A DNA stretch of 64,000 nucleotides from Pseudoips prasinana. Lineage: Eukaryota; Arthropoda; Insecta; Lepidoptera; Nolidae. The stretch lies in NCBI GenBank assembly GCA_951640165.1, contig OX621238.1, positions 25,134,001-25,198,000 on the forward strand, given 5' to 3'. This document shows positions 56,101-64,000 of this stretch, piece after piece (position 1 is the stretch's first letter; every line of letters begins with the position of its first letter). The translations under genes were made by a program, and so were the position numbers. The notes beneath the pieces are model-generated. The model ran no database searches. It saw only the letters and a program-made list of their open reading frames with translations, and had not been told where the DNA came from.

Positions 56101-58524
56101 TAAATGAAAATGAATTGAGTCTAGTAATTCAAATTTTAATGTTACGGTTGAACGGTCACGATCGCTTAACACAAAAGAGTATGGAGTTAAGAAAATTACT
56201 TTGTGGTGACATGTTTTATGGCGGGCTTAATAATAGTAGGAGATCCGACAACATTATTTATACGTTCCATCTTGTAACATTTATTTTCAATATTTTAACT
56301 AGATATGATTAGTATTGCAAAGTAAAAATACAAAATGTAAAACGTAAGTGCTAGCCTACTTATATAACACTAGCCGTGCCCACGCGGTTTTACCCGCGTT
56401 AAATTTTATAAATTATCACAGCTCCTCCCCCGTAGGTGATAGCGTGATAATATGTAGTCTCTATGTTGACCCGACCTCTTAGTAATATTCATGCAAATTT
56501 GAAGTCAATCCATGCAGTACTTTTTGAGTTTAGCCCGGACATACATTCAGACAAACAGACACACAGACAAAAATTCTAAAAACTATTTTTTTGGCTTCGA
56601 TATCGATGGTAGATTACGCCCAAGTATCCTTTTAAAAAAATATTCAATGTACAGTTTTGGCTTTCCTACGATTTTATTATATGTATATAACATAGTAATG
56701 GAAATAAATAGGTATGTGCGTGGGACTGGCAAACGCTCATTTATCGTTTAGTTGTATTTTCTTTACGTAGTTAGAAGTAGCGGAAAATGTGGATATCGGG
56801 TTACCAGTAAAATATTGCCGCAAGTTTATTATAATAATATCACTTCATTGTATCCCGCTATTGATTTTAACGCTATTAAGAATGATATTTCATTTGAACT
56901 AGGTAATTAAATTCCATTTCTTCAGAATGCTCAACTTAGAATATAAAAACAAATTCGTTTTGTTTCAACAGCCCCAACTTATATTTGTGCTTTTCTACAA
57001 AAGGCTTCCAAGGTGATATGAAATAAAAAACCAAAATAAAATCAATAATTTGAAGAAGTTTTATCTTATTGCGAGGTTTTGCGCAGAATAAATAGCTTTC
57101 CGCCATATCTAGGTATACAACCCGGTAGAACCGTAAATGCCTGACTGTTAAAGAAATTATTAAAAAAGAATTGACTGAAGAAATTGTCGTCCTATCTCGT
57201 ATTGTATTTACGTACAAAGGCTAGTAAGCATTTATAGTGATGTTGTGTTACAAGGTACTATTGTTAACAAGAGACAATCCTCATTTCAACCTCCAGCAAT
57301 GTTACGAAAATGTTACTACATGCTTGCAAGATCCATTTTATTGTCACATACGATTTAGATGGAGTTGCATAGTTAAATATATTACATGAAGGTCAGTGCC
57401 TTGAAGGAACTATTTTTTTTTCTGTTAGTATAGTGTACGTAGGTAAATTTTGGCTTCGGCAAGTAACCTTAATATAGGCTAACCAATTATGCAGGGATTA
57501 TTATAATAGAGTCGACGCCCTGACAGTGGATACATTGTAACATCGAATGACAAGGGCTCCTAACGGGTTTATGTAAATAAAAAAACATCTGACAGCATTA
57601 TTAATGTGAAGGTACATCAGTAAGAGCGGTTGTAGCAAATAAACTGTATCCACGCATATAACGTTTACAAGCAGATCCAGTATTTTCTGTAACATGACGT
57701 TTACAGTTAGCCTAGAAGGCATTCACGGTTCCACCAGACAATGGAGGCGTGCGGGGGTTCAACAAGTAAATAAAATAAAAATACAAACTAAGCAGCCTCC
57801 GCCAGAGTGCACCCCCTTTGAGGCTCAAGGCTCAAGTGAAGATGCATACGAAAGTCGGTGTTAGGGATGTTTTGTTCAATGGCCACACTACATAAAAACG
57901 TCATTGTGTGACTCATAAGTATTTGTTCTGAGTACTCGACATCTTTTAAAATCTTTGCTAACCACTTCTTGGCCCTCGACACTGGGATTCAATTTTGTAG
58001 TCTTCTAAAAATAAAAGTAGGGCACATCACCTTGCGGAGGTAGCGGCCACTTACTCTGAACGAATATTTTTGAACCATTTTACTTTCCTAGTATTCCTGA
58101 GGAGATGTTTCGCTCACTAGAACTTAACAATAAGAAATGGTAATAAAGTGGAGCAGTATTAGACTTACTAAAATTATAGTATTTTTGTTTAAAAATCCGA
58201 CCAGTTTGATTCGACTTGCCTATCGTTTGTGAACCTGTAGGAGTGGAATTCTTTAAGATATATTAAAGCCCTATTGAGAAGTCAGTGTAGACATGTCTCT
58301 GTTCGGCGTGAGACTAAGTTGGTAATTAAATCTTCTATTTCATGACTTGATGGTAAGATTCCGTGACTTTATTGCTCAAATACAGTTGCGTGACTCAAGT
58401 CTTCACTGCCATACTTTTGGTATTATTAACATCAGAGTATAGTACACAATTACTTACATTTGGCTATAACTAGCGTGACCGCAGCAAGCAGGAGCGCGAT
58501 CGTGCGGCATGCGTGCGCCGCCAT
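31017..58524 (-). CDS. Secreted pancreatic-type lipase with PLAT domain and Thr/Pro-rich tail, 13 coding exons
   Basis: Coding exons, in order on the minus strand: 58524-58458, 49835-49694, 44330-44190, 40965-40797, 40150-40036, 39265-39149, 38964-38769, 38205-38040, 34371-34254, 33764-33644, 32958-32782, 32366-32279, 32198-31017. All have GT/AG borders and join in phase to 932 codons. The domains are: signal peptide (1-21, LLLAAVTLVIA); charged pro-region to about 75 with a basic RTRSKR stretch; lipase fold (about 78-400) with GFSLGAH Ser230, LDPAGP Asp253 and CNH His341; PLAT domain (about 412-505); and a 393-residue tail in one exon with poly-Thr runs. The 111-residue Ser-His spacing matches pancreatic lipase. 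It should hydrolyse ester bonds of lipids outside the cell. Substrate is unknown. An acceptor at 58551 implies an untranslated upstream exon. Confidence 0.9.
32279..32366 (-). CDS. Lipase exon 12
   Basis: Residues 510-539, SSFCKKGIPLQSDESVEMTL and onward, at the C-terminal edge of the PLAT region, with two Cys. Confidence 0.85.
32441..32685. mobile_element. 245-bp MITE in lipase intron 11
   Basis: Its ends ggggctcaaccggctaaga and (in complement) gggactctaccggctaagt are inverted, followed by longer inverted arms around cgccgaacatcgattt and the aaataaaggttgaaaatg region. Confidence 0.75.
32782..32958 (-). CDS. Lipase exon 11 (PLAT)
   Basis: Residues 451-510, beginning RDDIVNGSARFTRVIVPHP, the second half of the PLAT beta-sandwich. 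GC-rich. Confidence 0.88.
33448..33560. repeat. 51-bp inverted repeat in lipase intron 10
   Basis: Arms 33448-33498 and 33510-33560 are nearly exact complements around an 11-bp spacer, outermost sequence aagaatgaggatcc. Confidence 0.8.
33644..33764 (-). CDS. Lipase exon 10 (start of PLAT)
   Basis: Residues 411-451, with YHISVWGGSGPGEKPNFGRV typical of PLAT strand one. The donor is gtatga inside AA|G; reading through instead would give a stop six codons later. Confidence 0.85.
34254..34371 (-). CDS. Lipase exon 9
   Basis: Residues 372-411, GRCFPCDGERRCGNMGYYAD and onward: the Cys-rich end of the lipase catalytic domain. Confidence 0.88.
34521..34669. mobile_element. 149-bp MITE flanked by TTAA in lipase intron 8
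   Basis: Inverted ends agaatttttcgtatc are flanked by TTAA at 34517-34520 and 34670-34673, the target of piggyBac-type elements. Confidence 0.7.
34917..35190. repeat. Three-unit minisatellite, unit about 85 bp
   Basis: Units begin at 34917, 35002 and 35114 with atca(g/a)tcacactacacaaa. The second unit is longer because of a small internal duplication and an about 20-base A run (35091-35109). Confidence 0.85.
35920..37201 (-). mobile_element. Intact mariner transposon, lineage 2, copy 2
   Basis: 1282 bp, the same length and terminal repeats as 16491-17772 but inverted, flanked by TA (35918-35919 and 37202-37203). It lies in intron 8 of the lipase gene. Confidence 0.95.
35995..37014 (-). CDS. 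Mariner transposase (339 aa), copy 2
   Basis: An uninterrupted D,D34D transposase that differs from copy 1 at only two residues: Arg to Lys in the DNR(R/K)RSAS segment and Asn to Ile in the KKG(N/I)NKL segment. All catalytic Asps are present. It could be a functional enzyme, or a substrate mobilised by copy 1. Confidence 0.92.
   Translation of the reverse strand: MDTLKIRVIMEYEYRRGSNAAQAARNINDVYGANTTNQRTTCYWFARFRSGNFDLKNEPRGRPKTLVDNDELKAVVEADDTQSTAELAAAFDVSVKTILVHLRQIGKVKKLDKWVPHELNDRQREVRVETCLALLNRHTNEGILNRIVTCDEKWILFDNRKRSASWLDPGSAPKQCPKRKLTPRKVMVTVWWSSAGVIHHSFLPNGVSITADVYCEELSTMMEKLAHLQPALVNRSSPLLLHDNARPHTAQQTVSKLQELGLEALRHPPYSPDLAPTDYYFFQNLDNFLAGKKFNTREAVQNAFEEFVASRPADFFKKGINKLPLRWQRCIDCMGDYFD
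37344..37657 (-). mobile_element. Non-autonomous Helitron, 314 bp
   Basis: On the minus strand it starts TCTATACAAATAAAT after a host A and ends with a short hairpin (CGCG...CGCG) then GGCACAGCTAG before a host T. This is the standard Helitron arrangement. Confidence 0.85.
38040..38205 (-). CDS. Lipase exon 8 (catalytic His)
   Basis: Residues 316-371, with the catalytic His341 in SLCNHRRAYKFFTDSV. Confidence 0.92.
38769..38964 (-). CDS. Lipase exon 7 (catalytic Asp)
   Basis: Residues 251-316, starting GLDPAGPLFE with Asp253 of the triad and ending VQHGCSN before gtaagt. Confidence 0.93.
39149..39265 (-). CDS. Lipase exon 6 (catalytic Ser)
   Basis: Residues 212-251, with the nucleophile elbow HLIGFSLGAHVAGFAG. 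Confidence 0.93.
39536..39592. repeat. Perfect 25-bp inverted repeat in lipase intron 5
   Basis: Arms 39536-39560 and 39568-39592 around tgaggta. The surrounding 39360-39900 contains loosely repeated phrases such as gtgatattta and gtgccatt, suggesting decayed tandem sequence. Confidence 0.8.
40036..40150 (-). CDS. Lipase exon 5
   Basis: Residues 174-212, EECNVVCVDWEGGASMPNY and onward, the conserved V-DW strand and YxxAAANTRxVG segment. Confidence 0.93.
40797..40965 (-). CDS. Lipase exon 4
   Basis: Residues 117-173, with the oxyanion region RVIVHGFGSN. Confidence 0.93.
41615..43852 (+). mobile_element. RTE-clade LINE inside the hAT-like element
   Basis: Bounded by acaaaggcggaa at 41603-41614 and 43853-43864, a 12-bp target duplication. 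It contains a 5' leader, endonuclease, a partly deleted reverse transcriptase, and a GATGATG-type 3' end. Confidence 0.82.
41880..43840 (+). pseudogene. RTE LINE endonuclease/reverse transcriptase pseudogene
   Basis: Endonuclease frame 41957-42628 has IIGLSEV, IQVYAPT, VVTGDFNAKLG, EIDFIL and SGSDHR, with the typical catalytic Glu, Asp, Asn and His. It continues in shifted frames through 42685-42954 and 42956-43630. The reverse transcriptase begins (NNKAPGDDG, LKNYRPITMLSHVYKLF) but its core, including the YADD region, is missing; the frame jumps to C-terminal sequence (GVSLRDRMRNAEVRRRTK). The usual RTE C-terminus LKWQWAGHIARR follows near 43650. Confidence 0.8.
44051..44122. repeat. 31-bp inverted repeat next to the hAT-like element
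   Basis: Arms 44051-44081 and 44092-44122 are imperfect complements (gttcctaaga...tttttggttga). A similar arm, aaccaaaaataccatacgatc, sits left of the hAT element at 41213-41235, so the transposon probably landed in an older repeat. Confidence 0.7.
44190..44330 (-). CDS. Lipase exon 3
   Basis: Residues 70-117, SKRSQGSVCYGEFGCFEDAG and onward: the VCYG-LGCF start of a pancreatic-type lipase domain, right after the basic pro-region. Confidence 0.92.
45115..45195. repeat. Imperfect hairpin in lipase intron 2
   Basis: Inner arms attttactttgtatcc and its complement surround tac; outer arms include tttaaactgag and ctcagtttaaa. Confidence 0.65.
45573..45757 (-). mobile_element. Short non-autonomous Helitron, 185 bp
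   Basis: On the minus strand it starts TCCTACTAATATTATAAATA after host A and ends GGGCACAACTAG before host T. It is the same family as 60398-60587. Confidence 0.85.
46279..46930. repeat. Tandem duplication, two 326-bp units
   Basis: 46279-46604 and 46605-46930 are nearly identical, with only a few substitutions seen. It contains no coding sequence. Confidence 0.9.
47903..49135 (+). mobile_element. Degenerate mariner transposon, lineage 3
   Basis: Inverted ends share actgaaagttctt (near 47910 and, in complement, near 49112-49126). The interior encodes a broken transposase. Outer limits are approximate. Confidence 0.75.
48118..49070 (+). pseudogene. Mariner transposase pseudogene, lineage 3
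   Basis: The main frame (48292-48855) has LTGDESWIYYYDPETKRQSA with the first catalytic Asp and ILLHHDN with the second. Upstream it continues in frame as VDNWFHEFKRGRTNLTDDLR then a TAA at about 48256, followed by GRPSTATTED. After HHDN a deletion shifts frame; the pieces LGHPPYNPDL and WAKCFTQWFYWMQRC follow. It differs clearly from the other two mariner lineages here. Confidence 0.85.
49694..49835 (-). CDS. Lipase exon 2 (pro-region)
   Basis: Residues 23-70: highly charged, Glu/Lys/Ala-rich, probably helical, with the last residues RART leading into a basic RSKR across the splice. Confidence 0.88.
50342..52297 (-). mobile_element. Helitron, 1.96 kb, with rearranged helicase fragments
   Basis: The minus-strand 5' end, TCTATATACCTACC, follows a host A (52298). 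The 3' end has a hairpin (CGCGA...TCGCG) then GGCACAGCTAG before host T (50341). Termini are therefore intact, but the coding part is deleted and scrambled. It lies in lipase intron 1. Confidence 0.88.
50398..51700 (-). pseudogene. Helitron helicase pseudogene (chimeric)
   Basis: In minus-strand order: a PIF1-type C-terminal piece with TINKLQRQTLKLAGIDL and then (frameshifted) QVHVACSRVSS near 51585-51690; a helicase N-terminal piece (HPTYQAACRARHLL, DSPHRLRHLFAILLTFC) at 51136-51520; then WLCQRAILTPHNDQAAAIN and FLDSLSTPGLSAHKIVLKIG at 50800-51020; then the normal Helitron C-terminus FSFKRVQFPVSLCYAMTISK and HGQLYVALSRVNNPNNVFVY at 50400-50620. The Walker A region is missing and no Rep (HUH) domain remains, so it cannot be autonomous. 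Two C-terminal helicase segments in one element imply rearrangement or nesting. Confidence 0.8.
52441..52990. repeat. Degenerate two-unit tandem repeat, period about 287 bp
   Basis: Units begin ataatttaaaat at 52441 and 52728 and share phrases such as aacaaatccaacctt and ccaagaccttatttcgaaac. A shorter repeat (caacgacatctatcgaaata) occurs within them. Confidence 0.8.
53060..53379 (-). mobile_element. Helitron 5'-end fragment
   Basis: The minus strand begins TCTATACATATAATAAATC after host A at 53380 and shares the caaacagacaaaaattct segment with 56370-56689. I cannot see its 3' end; it may have been lost or may extend into the tandem repeat. Confidence 0.65.
53530..53679. mobile_element. Palindromic MITE, copy 2
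   Basis: The same ends (tgtacagacgccagcac) and similar interior (tgacagattgg, attttcaactttatcacaaa) as 13433-13587. Confidence 0.78.
54460..54620 (-). mobile_element. tRNA-derived SINE, family 1, antisense
   Basis: In complement it has a B box ggttcgagacccgccgg and an upstream tRNA-like segment. The repeated ttttagtagttt on both sides (near 54445 and 54632) may be its duplication. Confidence 0.72.
55025..55160. repeat. Dispersed repeat fragment
   Basis: The segment cacgcctgtttcccagaggg through caccggttta resembles a dispersed repeat I recall from lepidopteran genomes; its class is not clear to me. Confidence 0.4.
55859..56007. mobile_element. 149-bp foldback with perfect 27-bp ends
   Basis: Arms 55859-55885 and 55981-56007 (gtcaaaatgcagtgccaaat and onward) are exact complements around 95 bp. 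Probably a MITE; no target duplication was identified. Confidence 0.75.
56370..56689 (-). mobile_element. Non-autonomous Helitron, about 320 bp
   Basis: The 3' end in complement is GGGCACGGCTAG preceded by a short hairpin (CGCGG...CCGCG). The 5' end, near 56689, is slightly decayed. Confidence 0.75.
56700..58450. other. Lipase intron 1, unassigned part
   Basis: No exon or clear repeat recognised on either strand. Confidence 0.4.
58458..58524 (-). CDS. Lipase exon 1 (signal peptide)
   Basis: Residues 1-22 plus one base: MAAHACRTIALLLAAVTL and onward, a classic secretion signal, ending before gtaagt. A further ATG four bases upstream is in another frame. The exon appears to begin at 58550 after a cag acceptor. 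Confidence 0.88.
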
Positions 58525-58665
58525 CCATGCGGCCCGGCATTCACGACCACCTGTGGATACCACAATCATGTTGTCAACGGGAAAACATACTTTACAATAC
58601 ATATTATAAAACAGATGCATAATGGTATCTATACAGGCTATATGCCCCCTTGTGAGAGCTTGGAA

Positions 58666-59438
58666 TAGTGATAAAAGAGACTCAGTCCTTTAAGTCGTTT
58701 AAAATAAGACTAGCCTCTTTTTGAATGACTTTGCTTTAAAATTAAGACTTTAGCTGTTAGTCTTAAATAATACGACTCAGTCAATTAACGTATTAGACTA
58801 ATAGACTAAAACGACTAAAATGACTTAACGGACTCCGTCTTTTATAAGACAGCCGCTAGCCGGCGCGGCGTTCGAGTAAAATGTTTAGGTTGCAATGAGA
58901 TATTTTTTATATTATATGGAGGGAAACTATGTAGATATGTAATAGATAATTATCGTTTATCCCTTAGCGATTAATATAAAAAAAATCAAATTTTTCGTTT
59001 AGATAATTTATTATAATATTTTATCTTTAAATTTAGTAACACCTAAGCACAGTGATGAAAAAATATAAAATTACATTGTATAAGGGTACTTTTAGTCTCC
59101 AGGCGGTACAGTACTATAAGCAAAATTGTTTTATTTATTTAATAACCAACTTCATTAACGGTTAGACCAAACATATAATTTATAGGTTACATTGTTGCAT
59201 CAATACATGCCTTACGACTCTTGACTCATGAGGCAATGAGTGGCCAGTCTTTTAAGCTGTTTAAGTCCTTTAAGCTGCTTAAGAAACTGCTGAGCTTTTT
59301 ACGTTAAAATACTTCCAATAATAAGGCTAGTCTTATGACTAACGGTTGGCGACTTAAAGATTGAGTCAGGCGTGAGGCGTCAAAAATGAGGCGAGTCTTT
59401 ATAAAAAGCCTTAAAAGCCTGAGTCTCTTTTATCACTA
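58666..59438. mobile_element. 773-bp hAT-like non-autonomous element
   Basis: Inverted ends tagtgataaaagagactcag are bordered by an 8-bp duplication with one mismatch (gcttggaa 58658-58665, gcctggaa 59439-59446). The outer thirds are packed with GACT/AGTC motifs. There is no coding capacity. Confidence 0.8.
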
Positions 59439-59446
59439 GCCTGGAA

Positions 59447-60397
59447 CCATACGATTTCTCGTATCTATCCAGTGAAATCAATGTGTTTTAGTTATACAAT
59501 ATATATCTCAGATATACAACTAATTGTATCAATATATAAGTAAATAGTACTTATTTTGACAACGTGACGTAGGTACGGACGGTCTAAGATACTTTCTACT
59601 AACACAACACCACATACAACTTCCAATCCAAAGACAATATAACAAACTTATTCTCTTCAACCATCACCATACTTAGTACTAATATAGTTGTCTGTGACCA
59701 TCGCTCTATTCAAACCTTAGGGCGGAATTTCAATTCCAAAATTACAAATCGTTTGTTGTGGATATGTGTGTCATAATTCCAGGTTTTTAACCGCAGAGGT
59801 TTAAACTTTGATTGATGATTCAGTTAGGATATCTACCTTTGTACATATATAGAAGTAAGTATGTATTAATAAAATCGAGAGCTTTTTATTAGCTTTCACA
59901 AGTCCGAAAGACTTCATCAGTCTTTGATTGAACTTTGTCCGTTAACAGTCTACACTTCTACAATGTACAAGCTAATCTAATCTTACCTCAGCTTCGATGT
60001 AACCATATCAAAACACGTATGTTATGTATAAAGTGTCACCTTTGTACCTATAAGTCTAAGTAGCAGTCGCGTTACACCGTGGGCTCTTGGGCTATATTAT
60101 TAGATTAGTGATGTTAATTATATTTTTTTGGAATATTTTTAATAAACTTCGGCTAACGATTGTGGTCTAACGGGGCATCCTCCAACAGAGACAATTCAAT
60201 TACGCGTGAAGGCATTTAGCTGACTCCTCACTTATGTCATTGGCCCTGCAGTTATATAACAAAATAGCGCAAGCCATTACATCGGTTCCTATTTTGATAG
60301 GTTTTAATTACCACCTTTAAAGACTTGTGACCTATAAATTTACGATGTCATTCTCATTTAATCTATTTTTTTTTTATTATCAGTTAACATTATGTTA
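59447..60397. other. AT-rich non-coding DNA
   Basis: Nothing recognised. It could contain the lipase promoter or an untranslated exon, but nothing supports a specific site. Confidence 0.35.
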
Positions 60398-60587
60398 TCC
60401 TACTAATATTCTAAATGTGAAAGTTTGTTTGTGAGTATGGATGGATGTATGAATGTTTGTTACTCTTTCGCGCAAAAACTACTGAACCGATTTAGATGAA
60501 ACTTTGTAGTATTATAGCTTATAGATCCGAATAACACATAGGCTACAATTTATAATGTTCAATGCGGGTGAAACCGGGCACAGCTAG
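60398..60587 (+). mobile_element. Short non-autonomous Helitron, 190 bp
   Basis: Starts TCCTACTAATATTCTAAATG after host A, and ends with a hairpin (gcgggtgaaaccggg region) then GGCACAGCTAG before host T. Termini look intact. Confidence 0.85.
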
Positions 60588-62044
60588 TATATCATAATTA
60601 TATTGTTACAAGTAAACTGGCTTTACTATGGTACATTTCGTTTTACGCTACAATATAATAGTGACAGTAGAATTTGTTTTTTGTATCATTCGACACGAAG
60701 GCATGTTTTCAATTTTCTATTAGTTTTGGTTCTATTGTTTCCAATCCTCATTTGTCACGATAGATCTTTCATACGTTTAATATTGTCATATCTGGAAAAC
60801 CGCCATTGTATTTTTTGCGTAGGTAACGTTACAGTCTATGACAAGACATAATCGAGGACGCCTAATTCGCCTTAATAAAACTAATACTATAGATGTAATA
60901 TTACTGACATCCATGCTTAACAATCAAAATTACAAGTCTCATTTGGTAGTCGGGTAAAAATTCTGACGTACTTACTTTATACCGCTAACGATTTATTTTT
61001 ATATTGCATCCTTAGGTGATACCTCTAGATGTTAAGAATTAAATATCATACTAAATGATTACATATAAATACTAAATGATTACGTATAATTGTGTAAACA
61101 AGAATAAAGTATTGATTGTTGCATAACATGCCTTACTTTATAAGTGCTCTTAAAGTTCACTGCGAAAATACAATTATATTCAGAATATAATTACTTAGCT
61201 TCGCTAAACTTGTATGAAATGACAAGTTTTCCTTGACTGATTCTGAATAGTGTCAATAAAAAACAAAGTTGCGATGACTACCTTGTACCAGTATTCATGC
61301 AGAGTTTTTATTTATCCTGTTCAATAAGCACCGCATTATCATTAACAAAAGATTTTAAAACATTAAATATCTGTAGTTAAATATATAGCTATTTAAGTCC
61401 TACCATTAAACGAGTAATATTTGTATATTTATAACCAGTTCTGTATTACGTAATGGTATTCTGCAGCATGGTTTTTATAACGCATGAGATAAAATTTACA
61501 GAACTTTTGGTTTCGGGCGAAAAAACCAATCAGGCTAGGTTTTATGTCATGGATAACTCGTTTGCCGATTTGAGTATCACGGTCACTCCCGTAATTAGTA
61601 AAAAGAAAACAATAATTTGAATAAGAATTCGTGCTGTTGTAACTTAAAACGCAGGAGCTCCGTTTTACTTAAGGATCAAGCAATCCTTCTTGGACTAATA
61701 CGTGTTTGCTATATAATAAACTAAACTAAATAAAATATTATATATTTTTATACAAAACGGATGTATTTTTATTGTTGTATTTAGAAATCGTTTTTATTCT
61801 GAAAGTTTCAAGTTCTCAGGGTACAGTTTTGAAAGGCTTTATTTGCACATACCTACCAATACAAATGCCGTGTCATATGGTTTAAGTCAGATATATCATC
61901 GTAATATATTTATTTTCAAATCCCGAAATGTTATTGCTTATTTTCTCACGCTACGTTAAACCGGCATTCGGCAAGCTTCCGATAGGTACGAAACAAGAAA
62001 TACAACTCTAGTTAAACAAATATCTTGAAACAACTAACAAATTG
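60588..62044. other. AT-rich non-coding DNA
   Basis: No gene or clear element is seen. Confidence 0.35.
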
Positions 62045-62490
62045 CTATCTGATCCCAAACTAGGCAGAGCCTGTTACTATGGCAACAACAACTGATAAAC
62101 ATACTTTTATATTTAAATACTTACATATTATCATAAATAAATTTACAGTTGCCATCTCAAAATTTTGGCAACCAGGACAAGACCCGTGGAAACCCCAGAT
62201 TTCGGAGCTCAGAACCCGGACATGTCAACAGTCATAACCATCATGTTACTCACTGCCAGTCCCAACGTCGGTTCGTCGGTTTGAACTTTTTGAACCGGAC
62301 TACTAATGAAACCCTGTACAGAGACGCTCCCCGGCGCCCTCTAAACTAGGACAAATCCGGGGATAGCCAGACACAAAACAAATATTCGTACTCATCACCC
62401 AGCTATCTGTCATGAGTGTAGATCAAACCTAAGACCTCTGGCTTACCATGCAGGTTCACTAACCACTATACCAACAGTAGTAAGCCATTC
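62045..62490 (-). mobile_element. tRNA-derived SINE, family 3, antisense, interrupted
   Basis: The outer parts (gatcccaaactaggcagagc near 62051; acaaatattcgtactcatca near 62380; tRNA-like complement near 62420-62480) match the family at 20150-20362. About 200 bp of unrelated sequence (62150-62355) separates them. Confidence 0.6.
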
Positions 62491-64000
62491 GCAATAAACA
62501 ATAGATAAATGTTTGTCCCCCATTAACAAGTTTCAATATTAATAGCTTTATTATAACTAATAATATATCTTATTTGATGTAATCACAAGACTACTCAGTT
62601 TAAATGCTCATTAGGTGGTAATCGCTGTATGACAATATAATGTAACTCACAAACAATACGGGCAAAAGATCTCTCGACTGCTAATTATATAATTACCTAC
62701 GGTTTCCGCGTCCGTAGTTTCACACTTTGTCTCTTCTTATGTCACAATTGTTTTGAAGTTTCTAGTCAAGATTGGACAACGTGGATGGCATTGTAATTAC
62801 CCGTAAATTCACATTCAATGTTAATTATTGTAATGTAATTACCGAAGTTACCGCATGATTCATGGCGTATTGGCAAAGTTATTTTGGTTCTAGTATATAA
62901 GGTGTGGTGAATAGTCGTTACAGACTAATGAGAGTTATGTAAAAACAACACTAGATACAGGAGCCGAAAGGAACTCAAACTATATTGATTTATTCTATAT
63001 TAAATTACATAGACTAGGTCTACGAGGAGTGGCTCTAAAACTGCTAGAACACGAAGGTAAAGTAGAGGAAGAGGACACTCGGTATTGCAATAATTCACCT
63101 CCTACACTGACCGTTTTGGCGCGCTATTGCTTGATTTTCCAATTTATAATCTAAAGGAAACACAAGTATACCTACGTTCAATATTATTTTGTCCAGTCAT
63201 TACCACTTACTGTTCATTACAAATTCCAGGTCATGTTTAATTTGTCAGTTCATAAACTCGTAATGAGGCCGTTATGGGCCATATGAACCGGTATGCCGGC
63301 AAAAGTCCAATTATAAAAAAAAATAAAAACCCGATAGCCTCGTAAGTGCAAATGTTGAAAATGCTTTTGAAATGACAAATTATCCGTTTTACTGGCTAAT
63401 AAGGCCACTAGTAATTATTATGTTAAATTGTATACCTACTTCAATTAGTGTTGCATAAACTCGGGTCTTTGAGTCCATTATAAACGGACTAGGTCGATGA
63501 ATTTAAGTGCCGTTTCATTTCAACAGGTCTCCAAGACTAGAGAACTGAATTCTCTACGAGCTCTTAATGTGACATGAGAGCTCAAGTCTCTTTCTGCGCC
63601 CGAGTCCTTTTTATGCGGCGTGTCGCATTCGAGTCCTCTTTATGTATGAGTTTAACAATTCATTTGCATACACATACATACATTATAACCACGGGGAGAT
63701 ATAGAAGATAAAAACTATCAGTTTTGATTAAGGGCATTTTTATTCATTTATAAGGATCATAAATATGGGTAATTTTAATTAATGTCGTGCCATGATGCCA
63801 GAAACATTGAAACTCGTATGCTTTTATCTGAGACAGTTTCCTTTCTTTAGTCATTGCCGGATATAATGACAATTTCTTCTGTTCCTGTATTACTGAAGTT
63901 GATTCATAACTATCGGTTTTTTCTTATAAATCGTCGAAATAACACTGAGTAGAACTGTGTCTGCTTCTAACTGTTGATTTTGGATAAAACTCTTTGAATA
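62491..64000. other. Non-coding DNA at the right edge
   Basis: No exon, RNA gene or clear element recognised. Confidence 0.35.

Noticed and set aside
56091..56312. A 73-codon plus-strand frame
   Set aside because: AT-rich chance frame beside a Helitron, with no recognisable domain.
57788..57982. A 64-codon minus-strand frame
   Set aside because: No family resemblance, no splice sites that fit the lipase, and ordinary intronic composition.

Overview
This window looks like nuclear DNA from an insect, most likely a moth or butterfly. The genes have many introns, the non-coding DNA is AT-rich, and the repeats are of kinds I associate with Lepidoptera: tRNA-derived SINEs, Helitrons ending in CTAG, LOA-like and RTE LINEs, and several mariners. 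There are no operons, CRISPR arrays or bacterial-style genes. Species cannot be fixed from sequence alone.

Three host genes are visible. (1) The first coding exon of an importin-13-like nuclear transport receptor lies on the minus strand at 11463-11615; the rest of that gene is outside the window. (2) A complete RuvB-like 1 (pontin) gene lies on the plus strand at 19346-29472. Its ten exons join in phase to give 456 codons, the length of the human protein. (3) A complete secreted pancreatic-type lipase lies on the minus strand at 31017-58524. Its thirteen coding exons join in phase to give 932 codons: signal peptide, short charged pro-region, lipase domain with a full Ser-Asp-His triad, PLAT domain, and a long Thr/Pro-rich tail. 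The pontin and lipase genes converge, with facing poly(A) signals near 30757-30773.

Most of the rest is mobile DNA. Positions 530-10811 hold a nested LINE structure: a 5'-truncated LOA-like element (copy A, bounded by a 13-bp duplication) is split by a younger copy B, which is bounded by a 14-bp duplication. 12090-13300 is a dead mariner, followed by a palindromic MITE and an antisense RTE remnant. 15600-16030 holds two SINEs. 16491-17772 and 35920-37201 are two intact mariners of identical length in opposite orientation, enclosing the whole pontin gene and the 3' end of the lipase gene.

The lipase introns carry MITEs, palindromes, an 85-bp minisatellite, a hAT-like element (41260-44050) that itself holds an RTE LINE, a 326-bp tandem duplication, a third mariner lineage, and Helitrons. 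One Helitron (50342-52297) keeps rearranged helicase pieces. From 58551 to the right end I see only repeats (a 773-bp hAT-like element, a short Helitron, a SINE) and unassigned AT-rich DNA. The hunt found no dedicated new system. The most notable items are the dated nesting of transposons, the long inverted repeat in the 5' region of the younger LINE, the inverted twin mariners around pontin, the chimeric Helitron, and the unusual lipase architecture.
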